From Massilia phosphatilytica (GTDB lineage: Bacteria > Pseudomonadota > Gammaproteobacteria > Burkholderiales > Burkholderiaceae_D), in contig NZ_PUIP01000007.1 of assembly GCF_002968015.1 (NCBI RefSeq), positions 186,001 through 250,000 on the forward strand: a stretch of DNA of 64,000 bases. The letters are read 5' to 3'. The position numbers and the translations under genes are program-made. Under the pieces are notes generated by a model. The model saw only the letters and a list, made by a program, of their open reading frames with translations. It made no database searches and was not told where the DNA came from. Shown here in pieces: positions 18,016-26,827 of this stretch; positions within the stretch are counted from its first letter, which is position 1, and every line of letters begins with the position of its first letter.

Positions 18016-19637
18016 GCGGGGGGCGCGGCCGGCCGGCCCGTGAGCGATCGCGCCAGGTCGCTGGCGAGGCGTGCCGTGATGCCGTAGATCGACAGCTGCG
18101 GATTGGCGCCGATCGACGTCGGGAACAGCGAACCGTCGTGCACGGACACGTTACTCAAGCCGCGGTAACGGCCATCGGGCCCCGTTACCCCGTCGTGGTC
18201 CACGCCCGCCATCGCGCAGCCACCCATCACGTGCGCCGACACGACGCGCGTGAAGTGGGGCTCGAACGGCAGCGCGGCGATGCCCGCCTTCGCCTCGTTC
18301 CAGCTCCCGTAGCGCGGCGCCCGTTCGTGCGCGACCTGCACGCCGCTGGCGCCGGCCGCGAACTGGATCTCGGCCATCGTCAGCAAGGCGCGGCGGGCGC
18401 CGTCCCACAGCGGATCGCCGAGCGGATAGTCGAGCACCGGGGAACCGTCCGCGTTCAGGCCGACCGTGCCGCCCTGCGACCCGGCATGGAAACCGTCGCG
18501 CAACAACGCCAGCATCCCCTGCAAATGGGGGAAGCGGCGCATCATCTCCGCGTGGTCGCGGCCGAAGCCCTGCATCGTCGTCGCCAGCAGTACGGGGTGC
18601 AGCGGCGGCGCTTCCAGCTTGTAGCCGAGCGGACCGTCGATCGCCTGCGTGTGCAGGAAGTGGTCCGAATAGACTGTCTGCGGCGCGCCCGCATACCCGT
18701 CGACGCGCTGCGGGAACAGCGCGGCCGACACGAGCGTCGGATGCAGGAACGTGCGCTTGCCCAGCTGCCCGCTGGGGTCCGGCGCCCTGGAGCGCAGCAG
18801 CAGCGCCGGCGTGTTGATGGCGCCGCCGGCCAGCACGTAATGGCGTGCGCGCAGGCGCAGGCGGCGGCCCGTGGCGTGCAGCCCGCCCGCGTCGAGCAGC
18901 GTGCAATCGAGGCCGTCGACCTGGTCGCCCTTCAGTACGAGCCGTTCGGCGCGCGCGCGCGTGACGAGGATCGCGCCGTGGTCCAGCGCGGACGGGATCG
19001 TCGTCACGAGCATCGACTGCTTCGCGTTCGTCGGACAGCCCATGCCGCAATAACCGAGGTTCCAGCAGCCGTTGACGTTGCGGCGGATGAGGCCCGTCGG
19101 GATGCCGAGTTTCTCCGCGCCCCGCCGCAGCAAGTCGTTGTTCTCGTTCGGCGCGCCGGGCCAGTCGGCGATGTGCAGCCGCGCTTCCATCAGCGCGAAC
19201 CACGGCGCCAGCTCGGCCTCGCCATACGTCGACAGGCCGAAACGCTGCTGCCAGAACGCGAGCGTCGTCGGCGGCGTGCGGAAGCTCGACGTCCAGTTGA
19301 CAGTCGTCGAACCGCCCACCGTGCGGCCCTGCAGGATGTTGATGCCCTTGTCGCGCGTCTTGCGCGCCGCCGATTCCTGGTACAGCGCCGGGTACGCGTC
19401 GGCCTCGCGCATCTTGAAATCGCGCGAGGACTTGAGTGCACCCTCCTCCACCACGATCACGGACAGGCCGGACAGCGCGAGGATCTCGGCCGTCACGCCA
19501 CCGCCGGCGCCGCTGCCGACGATGACGACGTCGGCGCTGAGGTCGCGGTCCTTGTCCTCGCGCGCGCCGTCGATGATCTTCCAGCCGCGCGCGAGGCCGG
19601 CCACGATCGGGTCGGGAATCACGGCCTGGTTGCTCAT
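18012..19637 (-). CDS. GMC-family FAD-dependent oxidoreductase
   Basis: A 541-residue glucose-methanol-choline family flavoenzyme. The FAD-binding motif VVIVGSGAGGGVTAE lies near residues 37-51, with GRTVGGSTTVNW for the second signature; the C-terminal part has the conserved MGGCAMAG and NPQLSIYGITARLA regions. These enzymes oxidise alcohols or sterols. It has no signal peptide of its own but overlaps by ATGA (19634-19637) a gene for a Tat-signal partner subunit, so export as a complex is plausible. The next gene, an esterase-like hydrolase, overlaps its stop. The substrate is unknown. Confidence 0.85.
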   Translation of the reverse strand: MSNQAVIPDPIVAGLARGWKIIDGAREDKDRDLSADVVIVGSGAGGGVTAEILALSGLSVIVVEEGALKSSRDFKMREADAYPALYQESAARKTRDKGINILQGRTVGGSTTVNWTSSFRTPPTTLAFWQQRFGLSTYGEAELAPWFALMEARLHIADWPGAPNENNDLLRRGAEKLGIPTGLIRRNVNGCWNLGYCGMGCPTNAKQSMLVTTIPSALDHGAILVTRARAERLVLKGDQVDGLDCTLLDAGGLHATGRRLRLRARHYVLAGGAINTPALLLRSRAPDPSGQLGKRTFLHPTLVSAALFPQRVDGYAGAPQTVYSDHFLHTQAIDGPLGYKLEAPPLHPVLLATTMQGFGRDHAEMMRRFPHLQGMLALLRDGFHAGSQGGTVGLNADGSPVLDYPLGDPLWDGARRALLTMAEIQFAAGASGVQVAHERAPRYGSWNEAKAGIAALPFEPHFTRVVSAHVMGGCAMAGVDHDGVTGPDGRYRGLSNVSVHDGSLFPTSIGANPQLSIYGITARLASDLARSLTGRPAAPPA

Positions 19638-20155
19638 GCGAGCTCCTTCAGCGGGCCTGGATAGCCGATAGCGTCCCAGTGCGCGGGTTCGCTGTACCAC
19701 GCGCCCAGCACGAGATCGTGTAGCGCCGCATATGCCGTGCGCAGCAGCGCAAGGCGATGCCAGCGCCAGTCCTGCAGGAACGCGGCGACGTCCGCTTCCT
19801 TCGCAGCGGACCAGCCGTCCGGGATACCCGTCAGCAGGCGCCGCGCCGGGCCGAGCGCGAGGAGGCCGAACAGGTCCTGCACTTCCTGCTGGGCCGCCAG
19901 CGGCAGGCCGAGGACGGTCTGGTGCACGCGCGCCGTCGTCGCGGCGATGGTATGGGCGCGGTCGACGGGCGCCTCGGGCAAGGCGCCGGACACGATCGCC
20001 GCGACGATGGCATCGAGGGCGGCACGTGCCTCGCCGTCGAGCACGAAGCCGCGCGGCGGCGCCGGATGCGTGTGCCGGTACCAGCCGCCGCCGGCGGCCA
20101 ATACCGCGGCCGCCAGCAGGCCGGCCTTGAGGAAGGTTCTGCGGGTTGTCTCCAT
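19634..20155 (-). CDS. Tat-signal small subunit, gluconate 2-dehydrogenase subunit 3-like
   Basis: A 173-residue protein starting METTRRTFLKAGLLAAAVLA, a textbook twin-arginine leader (RRTFLK plus hydrophobic core). The remainder is helical and resembles subunit 3 of membrane GMC dehydrogenases such as gluconate 2-dehydrogenase. Its stop overlaps the GMC start. Known complexes of this type export the flavoprotein by hitchhiking on the Tat signal of the small subunit, which would explain why the GMC protein lacks a leader. No cytochrome subunit is adjacent. Confidence 0.75.
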   Translation of the reverse strand: METTRRTFLKAGLLAAAVLAAGGGWYRHTHPAPPRGFVLDGEARAALDAIVAAIVSGALPEAPVDRAHTIAATTARVHQTVLGLPLAAQQEVQDLFGLLALGPARRLLTGIPDGWSAAKEADVAAFLQDWRWHRLALLRTAYAALHDLVLGAWYSEPAHWDAIGYPGPLKELA

Positions 20156-20250
20156 GCCTACCCTTTGTATGTGTTTTTCAAAGTGTAAGCGAAAGAACAG
20201 GTCAGGCGACCAACCCGGACTAGAGCAAGCCGTCTAGCCGGGCAATAGCC

Positions 20251-20281
20251 CAAAAACGGGGTCTGACCCCGAATTGTCGAC
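20251..20281. repeat. REP-like palindromic repeat, solitary copy
   Basis: The 127-bp gap between trmJ and the Tat-subunit gene contains GGGGTCTGACCCC (20258-20270) followed by GAATTGTCGAC and preceded by GCCCAAAAAC. The same left flank, core and right flank recur at 49271-49304. The core is a perfect 6+1+6 palindrome, as in REP sequences. Confidence 0.75.
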
Positions 20282-20282
20282 T

Positions 20283-21065
20283 TTAGCTGCCGTGGCCGTC
20301 TGCGTCGTTGGCGGGCGCGGCTTTCAGCATCTGGCGCGCGATGCCGCGCAGGATGTTGACTTCTTCCGTCTCCAGCTGCGTGCGCGCGAACAGGCGTTTC
20401 AGGCGCGGCATCAGCTTTTTCGGATTACTGGCGTTGAGGAAGCCGATCGCGACGAGCGCCTCTTCCAGGTGGGCGTACATGCCCTCGATCTGCGCGACGC
20501 TCGCCGCTTCGCCGTGGAAGCCGATGCCTTCCTGCGTGCGATTTTCCCCTTGCGCGGCCAGGCGGCACTCGTAGGCGAGTACCTGCGCGGCCTGGGACAG
20601 GTTCAGCGACGAATACTCGGGGTTGGCCGGAATATTGATCAGCACATTGCACTGCTCGACGATCTGGTTCGGCAGGCCGAAGCGCTCGTTGCCGAGAATC
20701 ACGGCCGGACGCAGTTCTTGCGCACCGGCCGCGTGCGCGGAAAATTCGCGCGGCGTCCACACGGGCGGCGAAAACTCGCGCAGCCGGGCCGACACGGCTG
20801 CCGCGAAATTGCAGCCGTCCAGCGCGTCGCCGATGGTGTCGACGATGCGCGCGCCTTCCAGCACGTCGATGGCGCCGCTGGCGAAGGCGACCGCTTCCGG
20901 GTCATGCAACGGATCGTCGCAGCGCGGCGACACGAGCACGAGGTCGGAAAATCCCATCGTCTTCATGGCGCGCGCCACCGAGCCGACGTTGCCGGCGCGG
21001 CTCGTTTCCACCAGCACGAAGCGTAGATGTTTGAAAAGAGAAGAGACAGTTTCGGTCGGGTTCAT
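20283..21065 (-). CDS. trmJ: tRNA (cytidine/uridine-2'-O-)-methyltransferase TrmJ
   Basis: A 260-residue SPOUT-class (SpoU) methyltransferase. The N-terminal half carries VLVETSRAGNVGSVARAMKTMG, given here in two parts (FVLVETSRAG and NVGSVARAMK), and the C-terminal knot has VILGNERFGL, INIPANPEYSSLNLSQA-type motifs that bind S-adenosylmethionine. TrmJ methylates the ribose at position 32 of several tRNAs. It is divergent from suhB, an arrangement common in betaproteobacteria. The ATG at 21065 begins MNPTETV; length fits the family. Confidence 0.9.
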   Translation of the reverse strand: MNPTETVSSLFKHLRFVLVETSRAGNVGSVARAMKTMGFSDLVLVSPRCDDPLHDPEAVAFASGAIDVLEGARIVDTIGDALDGCNFAAAVSARLREFSPPVWTPREFSAHAAGAQELRPAVILGNERFGLPNQIVEQCNVLINIPANPEYSSLNLSQAAQVLAYECRLAAQGENRTQEGIGFHGEAASVAQIEGMYAHLEEALVAIGFLNASNPKKLMPRLKRLFARTQLETEEVNILRGIARQMLKAAPANDADGHGS

Positions 21066-21226
21066 TTAAAATAACGCCATCGCGCGGTGACGAGCGTTGA
21101 AATGCGGGCAAGAAGCTCGCGATTTTAACGGCTTCGGCACCGCTTTGCTCTTTAATTATTTCTCGTTCAGATCGTTCACGGCGCCCTTGCGCGGTGGGCG
21201 TCAGCATTTTTTTACGGAAGCCCTCT

Positions 21227-22015
21227 ATGCATCCCATGCTCAACACGGCCATCAAGGCCGCCCGCCGCGCCGCGACCGTCATCAACCGCGCATCGTTCGA
21301 CCTCGACCGCATCACCGTCAGCGAAAAGAGCCACAACAACTTCGTCACCGACATCGACCAGGCGTCGGAACAGGCCATCGTCGAAACGCTGCTGAAAGCC
21401 TACCCCGACCACGCCATCCTCGGCGAAGAATCGGGCCCCACCGCGAACCTGAACGACGACAGCGAATACGTCTGGATCATCGATCCGATCGACGGCACCA
21501 CCAATTTCCTCCACGGCTACCCGAACTACTGCATCTCGATCGCGCTGCAACAGCGCGGCGTGATCACGCAGGGCGTCATCTATGACCCGGTCCGCAACGA
21601 CCTGTTCACCGCGACCAAGGGTGCCGGCGCCTACCTGAACGACAAGCGCATCCGCGTGCGCAATCCGGACCGTATCAACAAGGCGCTGATCGGCTCCGGC
21701 CACGGCGCCGAGCCGCGCGACCTCGCCGAATACCTGCGCATGTACGAAGTGGTCGCCCCGCGCTGCCACGGCCTGCGCTCGAGTGGCTCGGCCGCGCTGG
21801 AACTGGCGAACGTGGCCGCCGGCCGCGTCGACGGTTACTTCGAAAAGAACCTGAAGATCTGGGACATCGCCGCCGGTTCGCTGCTCGTGACCGAGGCGGG
21901 CGGCATCGTCGGCGAGTTCTCCGGCGAGTCCGAATACCTGAACAAGGGCGACATCATCGCCGCCGGCCCGAAGGTCTTCGCCGGCATGGTCGCGCTGCTG
22001 AAGCCCTTCGCCTGA
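21227..22015 (+). CDS. suhB: inositol-1-monophosphatase family protein SuhB
   Basis: A 262-residue Mg-dependent phosphatase. Metal-binding motifs are in order: GEESG, IDPIDGTTNFLHG and WDIAAGSLLVTEAGG. SuhB hydrolyses inositol monophosphate and in bacteria also takes part in rRNA transcription antitermination. The ATG at 21227 (MHPMLNTAIKAARRA) is the natural family start with GGAAG upstream. It is transcribed away from trmJ; the 161-bp gap between them includes an A/T-rich stretch suited to divergent promoters. Confidence 0.92.
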   Translation: MHPMLNTAIKAARRAATVINRASFDLDRITVSEKSHNNFVTDIDQASEQAIVETLLKAYPDHAILGEESGPTANLNDDSEYVWIIDPIDGTTNFLHGYPNYCISIALQQRGVITQGVIYDPVRNDLFTATKGAGAYLNDKRIRVRNPDRINKALIGSGHGAEPRDLAEYLRMYEVVAPRCHGLRSSGSAALELANVAAGRVDGYFEKNLKIWDIAAGSLLVTEAGGIVGEFSGESEYLNKGDIIAAGPKVFAGMVALLKPFA

Positions 22016-22369
22016 GCGGCATCCCGCCGTTTCGCGTAAAATACGCTCTGTGTAAGTCCGGGGAATGCCGCGGGCCTTGCTGGCCGCGCGGCTTTCCCGC
22101 CACAGGCGGCGTTGTCGGCCTGTCAAGATTGCCTCCGGTACCCACGAGGTGCCGCGCCCCCGCTTCCACCGGTCCTGTCATAAACGACACAGGCCGCGCT
22201 AAAATTTCCATAGCGAAACATTTTTAACTATAATGTCGCGTGATCGTTGACGTTTGTATCGACGTTCGCGTCTCGGCGGCCCGGCACCAGTACCGGCCGC
22301 CCTGTTGTGTAATCCGATCGGCTGGACTGGCGCTCCCAGGAGCGACGGGCCGATCCCTACCAGATAACT
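22016..22369 (+). promoter_or_regulatory. 354-bp gap with rhlE promoter and structured leader
   Basis: The proximal half (22016-22200) holds GC-rich DNA with no gene I can support. A TATAAT at 22229-22234 is a good -10 candidate, but no convincing -35 precedes it. From there a leader of about 130 nt runs to rhlE. It contains two stem-loops: GGCGGCC 22275-22281 with GGCCGCC 22295-22301, and a larger one with outer arms GATCGGC 22316-22322 / GCCGATC 22349-22355 and inner arms CGCTC 22331-22335 / GAGCG 22340-22344. An AGGAG lies inside the second hairpin and no clear ribosome binding site follows it. Confidence 0.55.
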
Positions 22370-23794
22370 ATGTCATTCAATACTCTCGGTCTGTCCGACG
22401 CCATCGTGCGCGCCGTCACTGAAGCGGGCTATACCGCTCCGACTCCGATCCAGGCCAAGGCGATCCCTGCCGTGCTCGGCGGAGGCGACCTGCTGGCAGG
22501 CGCCCAGACCGGCACCGGCAAGACCGCCGGCTTCACGCTGCCCGTGCTGCACCGCCTGTCGACCGACAAATTCGGCGCCGCGCTGACCAGCAAGACGTCC
22601 AAGCGCCCGATCCGCGCCCTCGTACTCGCCCCAACCCGCGAACTCGCGGCCCAGGTCGAGGAAAACGTGCGCATGTACGCCAAGCACACGAACCTGAACT
22701 CGGCCGTGATCTTCGGCGGCGTCGGCATCCATCCGCAGATCAAGCTGCTGGCGAACGGCGTCGACATCCTCGTCGCCACGCCGGGCCGCCTGCTCGACCA
22801 CGTCTCGCAGGGCACGATCAAGCTCGACAAGATCGAGATCCTGATCCTGGACGAGGCCGACCGCATGCTGGACATGGGCTTCATCCACGACATCCGCAAA
22901 GTGCTGGCCGTGCTGCCGCCGAAGCGCCAGAACCTGCTGTTCTCGGCCACGTTCTCGGACGAGATCAAGGGCCTGGCCGACCGCCTGCTGGACAACCCGG
23001 CCATGATCGAGGTCGCACCGCGCAACTCGACCGTCGAAGTCATCGCCCAGAAGATCCACCCGGTCGACCGCGACAAGAAGCACCCGATGCTGGCCCACCT
23101 GATCAAGACCCACGGCTGGAAACAGGTGCTCGTGTTCACCCGTACCAAGCACGGCGCGAATAAACTTGTCGAGCAGCTGGGCAAGGACGGCATCGGCGCG
23201 ATGGCGATTCACGGCAACAAGAGCCAGTCGGCACGCACCAAGGCGCTGGCCGAGTTCAAGGACGGCAGCCTGACGGCGCTCGTCGCCACCGACATCGCGG
23301 CGCGCGGCATCGACATCGACCAGCTCCCGCACGTGGTCAACTACGACCTGCCGAACGTGCCGGAAGACTACGTCCACCGCATCGGCCGCACGGGCCGTGC
23401 CGGCGCCACGGGCGAGGCCGTCTCGCTCGTCTGCGTGGACGAGCACCAGATGTTGAAGGACATCGAAAAGCTGATCAAGCAGACGCTGCCCCGCCAGGTG
23501 ATCGCGGGCTTCGAGCCGGATCCGACGGCGAAGCCGCAGCCGATCCAGCTGCGCAGCGGCGCACCGGGCCATCCGAGCCGCGGCCGTCCGGGCGGCAACC
23601 GCGGCGCCGGCAATGGCGCAGGTGCTGCCGGCGGCGGCAAGCCGCGCGCGCAGGGTGCGCCGGCGACGGGCCAGCGCAATGGCGGTAACGGCGGCGGTGG
23701 CAACCGCAACGCGGGCAATGGCGGCGGTCGCGGCCAAGGCCAGGGCCGCGGCCCGCGTCCGGCATCGGCAGCCCGTTCGGGCGGCGAACGCTGA
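22370..23794 (+). CDS. rhlE: DEAD-box ATP-dependent RNA helicase RhlE
   Basis: A 474-residue helicase with all DEAD-box motifs: Q motif [10 protein letters not shown], Walker [31 protein letters not shown], and [10 protein letters not shown] in the second RecA domain (core residues about 1-385). The C-terminal tail (about 395-474) is rich in Gly, Asn, Arg and Pro, a low-complexity RNA-binding extension common in RhlE. RhlE proteins remodel RNA, often in ribosome assembly and cold adaptation. The gene is monocistronic, preceded by a structured leader and followed by a strong terminator. Confidence 0.93.
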   Translation: MSFNTLGLSDAIVRAVTEAGYTAPTPIQAKAIPAVLGGGDLLAGAQTGTGKTAGFTLPVLHRLSTDKFGAALTSKTSKRPIRALVLAPTRELAAQVEENVRMYAKHTNLNSAVIFGGVGIHPQIKLLANGVDILVATPGRLLDHVSQGTIKLDKIEILILDEADRMLDMGFIHDIRKVLAVLPPKRQNLLFSATFSDEIKGLADRLLDNPAMIEVAPRNSTVEVIAQKIHPVDRDKKHPMLAHLIKTHGWKQVLVFTRTKHGANKLVEQLGKDGIGAMAIHGNKSQSARTKALAEFKDGSLTALVATDIAARGIDIDQLPHVVNYDLPNVPEDYVHRIGRTGRAGATGEAVSLVCVDEHQMLKDIEKLIKQTLPRQVIAGFEPDPTAKPQPIQLRSGAPGHPSRGRPGGNRGAGNGAGAAGGGKPRAQGAPATGQRNGGNGGGGNRNAGNGGGRGQGQGRGPRPASAARSGGER

Positions 23795-23815
23795 CACCTC
23801 ACCGTCCGCACAACG

Positions 23816-23844
23816 AGACCGGGACCTGCTCCCGGTCTTTTTTT
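23816..23844 (+). terminator. rho-independent terminator of rhlE
   Basis: AGACCGGGA and TCCCGGTCT form a nine-bp stem with a five-base loop, followed by a run of T residues ending at 23844. It lies 22 bases after the rhlE stop. Confidence 0.9.
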
Positions 23845-23849
23845 GCCCA

Positions 23850-24052
23850 AATTCGGGGTCAGAGCACGTTTTCGCCAAAATTCGGGGTCAGAGCACTTTT
23901 TCGATCAATGTCCGGTAAGCCAAGAACTCGTGCGGTTTGCGCGTTGCGCCCATATGCGGGTCGGCTTCGGCCAGCAAACTTGCTTCAAAGATCATTCACG
24001 AAAATGAGCTCTGACCCCGAAGTTGCAGAAAAATGGGACCTGACCCCGAATT
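23850..24052. repeat. REP-like repeat cluster: two direct and two inverted copies
   Basis: AATTCGGGGTCAGAGCAC occurs at 23850-23867 and 23879-23896. Inverted, slightly diverged copies occur at 24006-24024 (GAGCTCTGACCCCGAAGTT) and 24035-24052 (GGGACCTGACCCCGAATT). Both pairs are spaced exactly 29 bp. The intervening 109 bp shows no gene. This cluster fills most of the 343-bp gap between rhlE and marR, and its inner flank sequences recur in the element at 49268-49595. Confidence 0.85.
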
Positions 24053-24096
24053 TATTTGCGCACTCAAGTACTTGCCAAAGGTCGGCATTCTCCATA

Positions 24097-24114
24097 TACT
24101 TGACGAATCAAGTA
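24097..24114. promoter_or_regulatory. candidate MarR operator
   Basis: TACTTGACGAATCAAGTA is a perfect palindrome with seven-base arms, 23 bases before the marR start. A second palindrome CAAGTACTTG lies at 24065-24074 and a half-site TAAGTA at 24120-24125. Repeated CAAGTA arms next to a MarR gene are typical of autoregulatory sites; the TTGACG inside could double as a -35 element. Confidence 0.6.
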
Positions 24115-24137
24115 ACTATTAAGTACCTGGAGCGATC

Positions 24138-24572
24138 ATGTCCGACAGCCTCACCACCGAATTCTGCCTGCGCCTCGCACGTGCCTGGGCGACGCTCGCG
24201 CGTCGTCTCGACAGCGCGCTGGGCGGCCACCATGGCATCAGCTTTGCCGATTACCAATTGCTGCTGCACCTGCAGCGCGCGCCGGGCGGGCGCCTGCGTC
24301 GCGTCGACCTCGCCGACCGGCTGGGCCTGACCGCATCGGGCGTCACGCGCTCCCTGCTGCCGCTGGAAAAGATTGGCCTCGTCACACGCCAGAGCGACCC
24401 GCGCGACGCCCGCGTCGGCTACGCCCTGATCACGCCGACGGGCGACGAGCTCGTGACGAACGCGACCACCGTCGTCGACAACATCAGCCGCGCCATGCTG
24501 GGCGCGCCGTCCGGCGACCAGCTGCGGGCGACGTCGGACCTGCTCGCGCAGCTCGCCGGCATCCAGCGCTGA
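24138..24572 (+). CDS. MarR-family transcriptional regulator
   Basis: A 144-residue winged-helix protein. The helix-turn-helix is LADRLGLTASGVTRSLLPLEKIGLV (described by its core LTASGVTRSLLPLE) followed by the wing RQSDPRDARVGYALIT, including the DxRxxR-like wing signature. MarR proteins repress efflux or detoxification genes until a phenolic or oxidant ligand binds. Its gene is 86 bp upstream of an MFS exporter on the same strand, the classic regulator-pump pairing, and palindromic sites precede it. Confidence 0.87.
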   Translation: MSDSLTTEFCLRLARAWATLARRLDSALGGHHGISFADYQLLLHLQRAPGGRLRRVDLADRLGLTASGVTRSLLPLEKIGLVTRQSDPRDARVGYALITPTGDELVTNATTVVDNISRAMLGAPSGDQLRATSDLLAQLAGIQR

Positions 24573-24657
24573 TTCAGTAGCCCCACTTTCGCATCACGAA
24601 CACGATGGCGTGCCGGCCAGGCCGGCGCACGCCCGCACAACGACAAGGAGACCCGGC

Positions 24658-25935
24658 ATGCAAGACGCACCGAACCCGCGCACCGCCCTGCTGCGCGACC
24701 GTAATTTCACGTGGTTGATGAGCGGCGGCGCCATCTCCACCCTCGGCGACCAGTTCACCCAGATCGCCCTGCCCTGGCTCGTGCTCAAGCTGACGGGCGA
24801 TGCGGTCGCACTCGGCATGGCCGTCGCGCTGATGGGTATCCCGCGCGCCATCCTGATCCTGTTCGGCGGCGCGCTCGTCGACCGCCACTCGCCCAAGCGC
24901 ATCCTGATGCTCACCAAGCACGTCAACACGGTGCTGCTGGCCATGCTCGCGGTCCTTGTCTACACGGGCCACGCACACCTGCCCGTCGTGCTGGCGCTGG
25001 CGCTGGGCCTGTCGCTCGCGTCGGCGTTCAGCATTCCGGCCGGCACGTCGATGCTGCCCCATGCCGTCGCGCCGCAGCACCTGCAGGCCGCGAACGGCAT
25101 GATGATGGGGCTGCGCCAGATCACGATGCTGGCCGGACCGCTGCTGGCGGGCCTGCTGTTCGCGCTGGCCGGCGACGGCAGCGACGGTCCGCAGCACATG
25201 CGCGGCCTGGCGCTCGCGTTCGGCTTCGACTGCATCAGCTTTGCCGCGTCCGCCTGGACGCTCGCCAAGGTCCAGCCGCGTCCGTTCGCGCCGGCGGCCA
25301 GACAGCCGGTATTACAGTCCGTGGCGGACGGTCTCGGGGCCGTGTGGCGCGACACCATGATGCGCACCTGCTTCATCTACTGGGGCCTGTGCGCCTGCGT
25401 GATCGGCGGCGTGATGCAGGTCGCGCTGCCGCTGCTGGCCAATAGCCGCCTGCACGGTGCGTCCGCGCTGGGCCTGTTGATGGGCGCCCATGGCGCCGGT
25501 GCACTGCTGGGGATGGCCGCGAGCGGGATCGCGGGGAAAAGGCGCGCGGGCAACCTCGGCATGACGTTGCTGCTGATCGACGGCCTCGCCGGCGTTCTGC
25601 TCGTGCCGCTGGGTATGATCACGGCCAGCTGGCAAGGCATGCTGATCAACGTCGCGATCGGCGTGCTGGGCGGGTTCGTGCAGGTTGCCGTGTTCACGTG
25701 GATCCAGCAGCGCGTGCCGCGCGAACTGCTGGGCCGGACGATGAGCCTGTTCATGTTCATCTTCATGGGCCTGGCGCCGCTGGCGGCCGTCGTCGCCGGA
25801 TGGATCGCGAGCCGGGTCACGCTGGCGACGCTGTTCGGCGGCGCCGGCCTGTTCCTCACCGGCGCCGCGCTGCTGGCCTGGCTGTTCACGCCGATGCGCG
25901 CCCTGCGCGATGCGTCGGCAAGCACGATGGTTTAG
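24658..25935 (+). CDS. MFS transporter, drug/siderophore-exporter type
   Basis: A 425-residue major facilitator with about 12 membrane helices and the loop motif GGALVDRHSPKR after helix 2, matching MFS_3/EntS-like exporters (no large cytoplasmic loop, short termini). The start at 24658 has AAGGAG eight bases upstream. It follows marR, so it is probably an efflux pump controlled by that regulator. Substrate is unknown. The hyi gene follows after 33 bp. Confidence 0.85.
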   Translation: MQDAPNPRTALLRDRNFTWLMSGGAISTLGDQFTQIALPWLVLKLTGDAVALGMAVALMGIPRAILILFGGALVDRHSPKRILMLTKHVNTVLLAMLAVLVYTGHAHLPVVLALALGLSLASAFSIPAGTSMLPHAVAPQHLQAANGMMMGLRQITMLAGPLLAGLLFALAGDGSDGPQHMRGLALAFGFDCISFAASAWTLAKVQPRPFAPAARQPVLQSVADGLGAVWRDTMMRTCFIYWGLCACVIGGVMQVALPLLANSRLHGASALGLLMGAHGAGALLGMAASGIAGKRRAGNLGMTLLLIDGLAGVLLVPLGMITASWQGMLINVAIGVLGGFVQVAVFTWIQQRVPRELLGRTMSLFMFIFMGLAPLAAVVAGWIASRVTLATLFGGAGLFLTGAALLAWLFTPMRALRDASASTMV

Positions 25936-25968
25936 CATAGCGGGTTATCTCACCGCAAAGGACATCGC

Positions 25969-26742
25969 ATGCCCCGCTTCGCTGCCAACCTGAGCCTCAT
26001 GTTCAACGAACTCGGCTTCCTGGAACGCTTTGCCGCCGCCCGCGCGGCCGGTTTCGACGGCGTCGAGTTCCTGTTCCCGTATGCCTTCGACGCGGAACAG
26101 ATCGCCGGCCGCCTGCAGCGCTACCAACTGGAACTGGCGCTGCATAATTTTCCGGCCGGCGACTGGGCGGCCGGCGAACGGGGCATGGCGTGCGATCCGC
26201 GCCGCGTGGGCGAATTCCAGGACACCGTCGAGCTGGCTCTGGAGTACGCGCTCGACCTGGGCGTGAAGCGCCTGCACTGCCTGGCGGGCAAGCTGCCGCC
26301 GAACGTCGCGCCCGAGCGCGCGCACGCGACGTTTGTCGACAACCTGCGCTTCGCCGCCGCCGCGCTGGCACCGCACGGTATCGACCTGCTGATCGAGCCG
26401 ATCAATGATCGCGACATCCCCGGCTATTTCCTGACGCGCAGCGCGCAGGCCGCCGCGATCATCGCGGAAGCCGCGGTGCCGAATCTGTTCCTCCAGTACG
26501 ACATCTATCACATGCAGCGCATGGAAGGCGACCTCGCCAACACGCTGCGCGAGCGCCTGCCGCTGATCCGCCACATCCAGTTGGCCGACGTGCCAGGCCG
26601 CCATGAACCGGGCACCGGCGAGATCAATTTTCCCTTCCTGTTCCGCACCCTGGACGCATTGGGCTACGACGGCTGGGTCGGTTGCGAATACATCCCGCTC
26701 GGCGATACCGTGGCCGGCCTGGGCTGGCGCGAGCGGCTTTGA
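25969..26742 (+). CDS. hyi: hydroxypyruvate isomerase family protein
   Basis: A 257-residue TIM-barrel sugar isomerase (AP-endonuclease-2 superfamily). The stretch LIEPINDRDIPGYFL is characteristic of Hyi/OtnI proteins; NFPAGDWAAGERG and LQYDIYHMQRMEG carry further conserved metal/substrate residues. Hyi converts hydroxypyruvate and tartronate semialdehyde in glyoxylate metabolism; OtnI acts on 2-dehydrotetronate. No gcl or glxR gene is adjacent, so the pathway cannot be assigned from context. The start follows AAAGGA with good spacing. Confidence 0.85.
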   Translation: MPRFAANLSLMFNELGFLERFAAARAAGFDGVEFLFPYAFDAEQIAGRLQRYQLELALHNFPAGDWAAGERGMACDPRRVGEFQDTVELALEYALDLGVKRLHCLAGKLPPNVAPERAHATFVDNLRFAAAALAPHGIDLLIEPINDRDIPGYFLTRSAQAAAIIAEAAVPNLFLQYDIYHMQRMEGDLANTLRERLPLIRHIQLADVPGRHEPGTGEINFPFLFRTLDALGYDGWVGCEYIPLGDTVAGLGWRERL

Positions 26743-26827
26743 ATTGAGCATTGGCAAGGCTAGAACCTGCCAGGTTTGAAAGAATGAGGGCTTTTCGGGC
26801 TGGCCTTTTGCCGTCCAGAAAGGACCC

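Noticed and set aside
23850..24052. CRISPR array
   Set aside because: Repeat units occur as two direct plus two inverted copies, with only short spacers and no cas genes; this is REP-like, not CRISPR.
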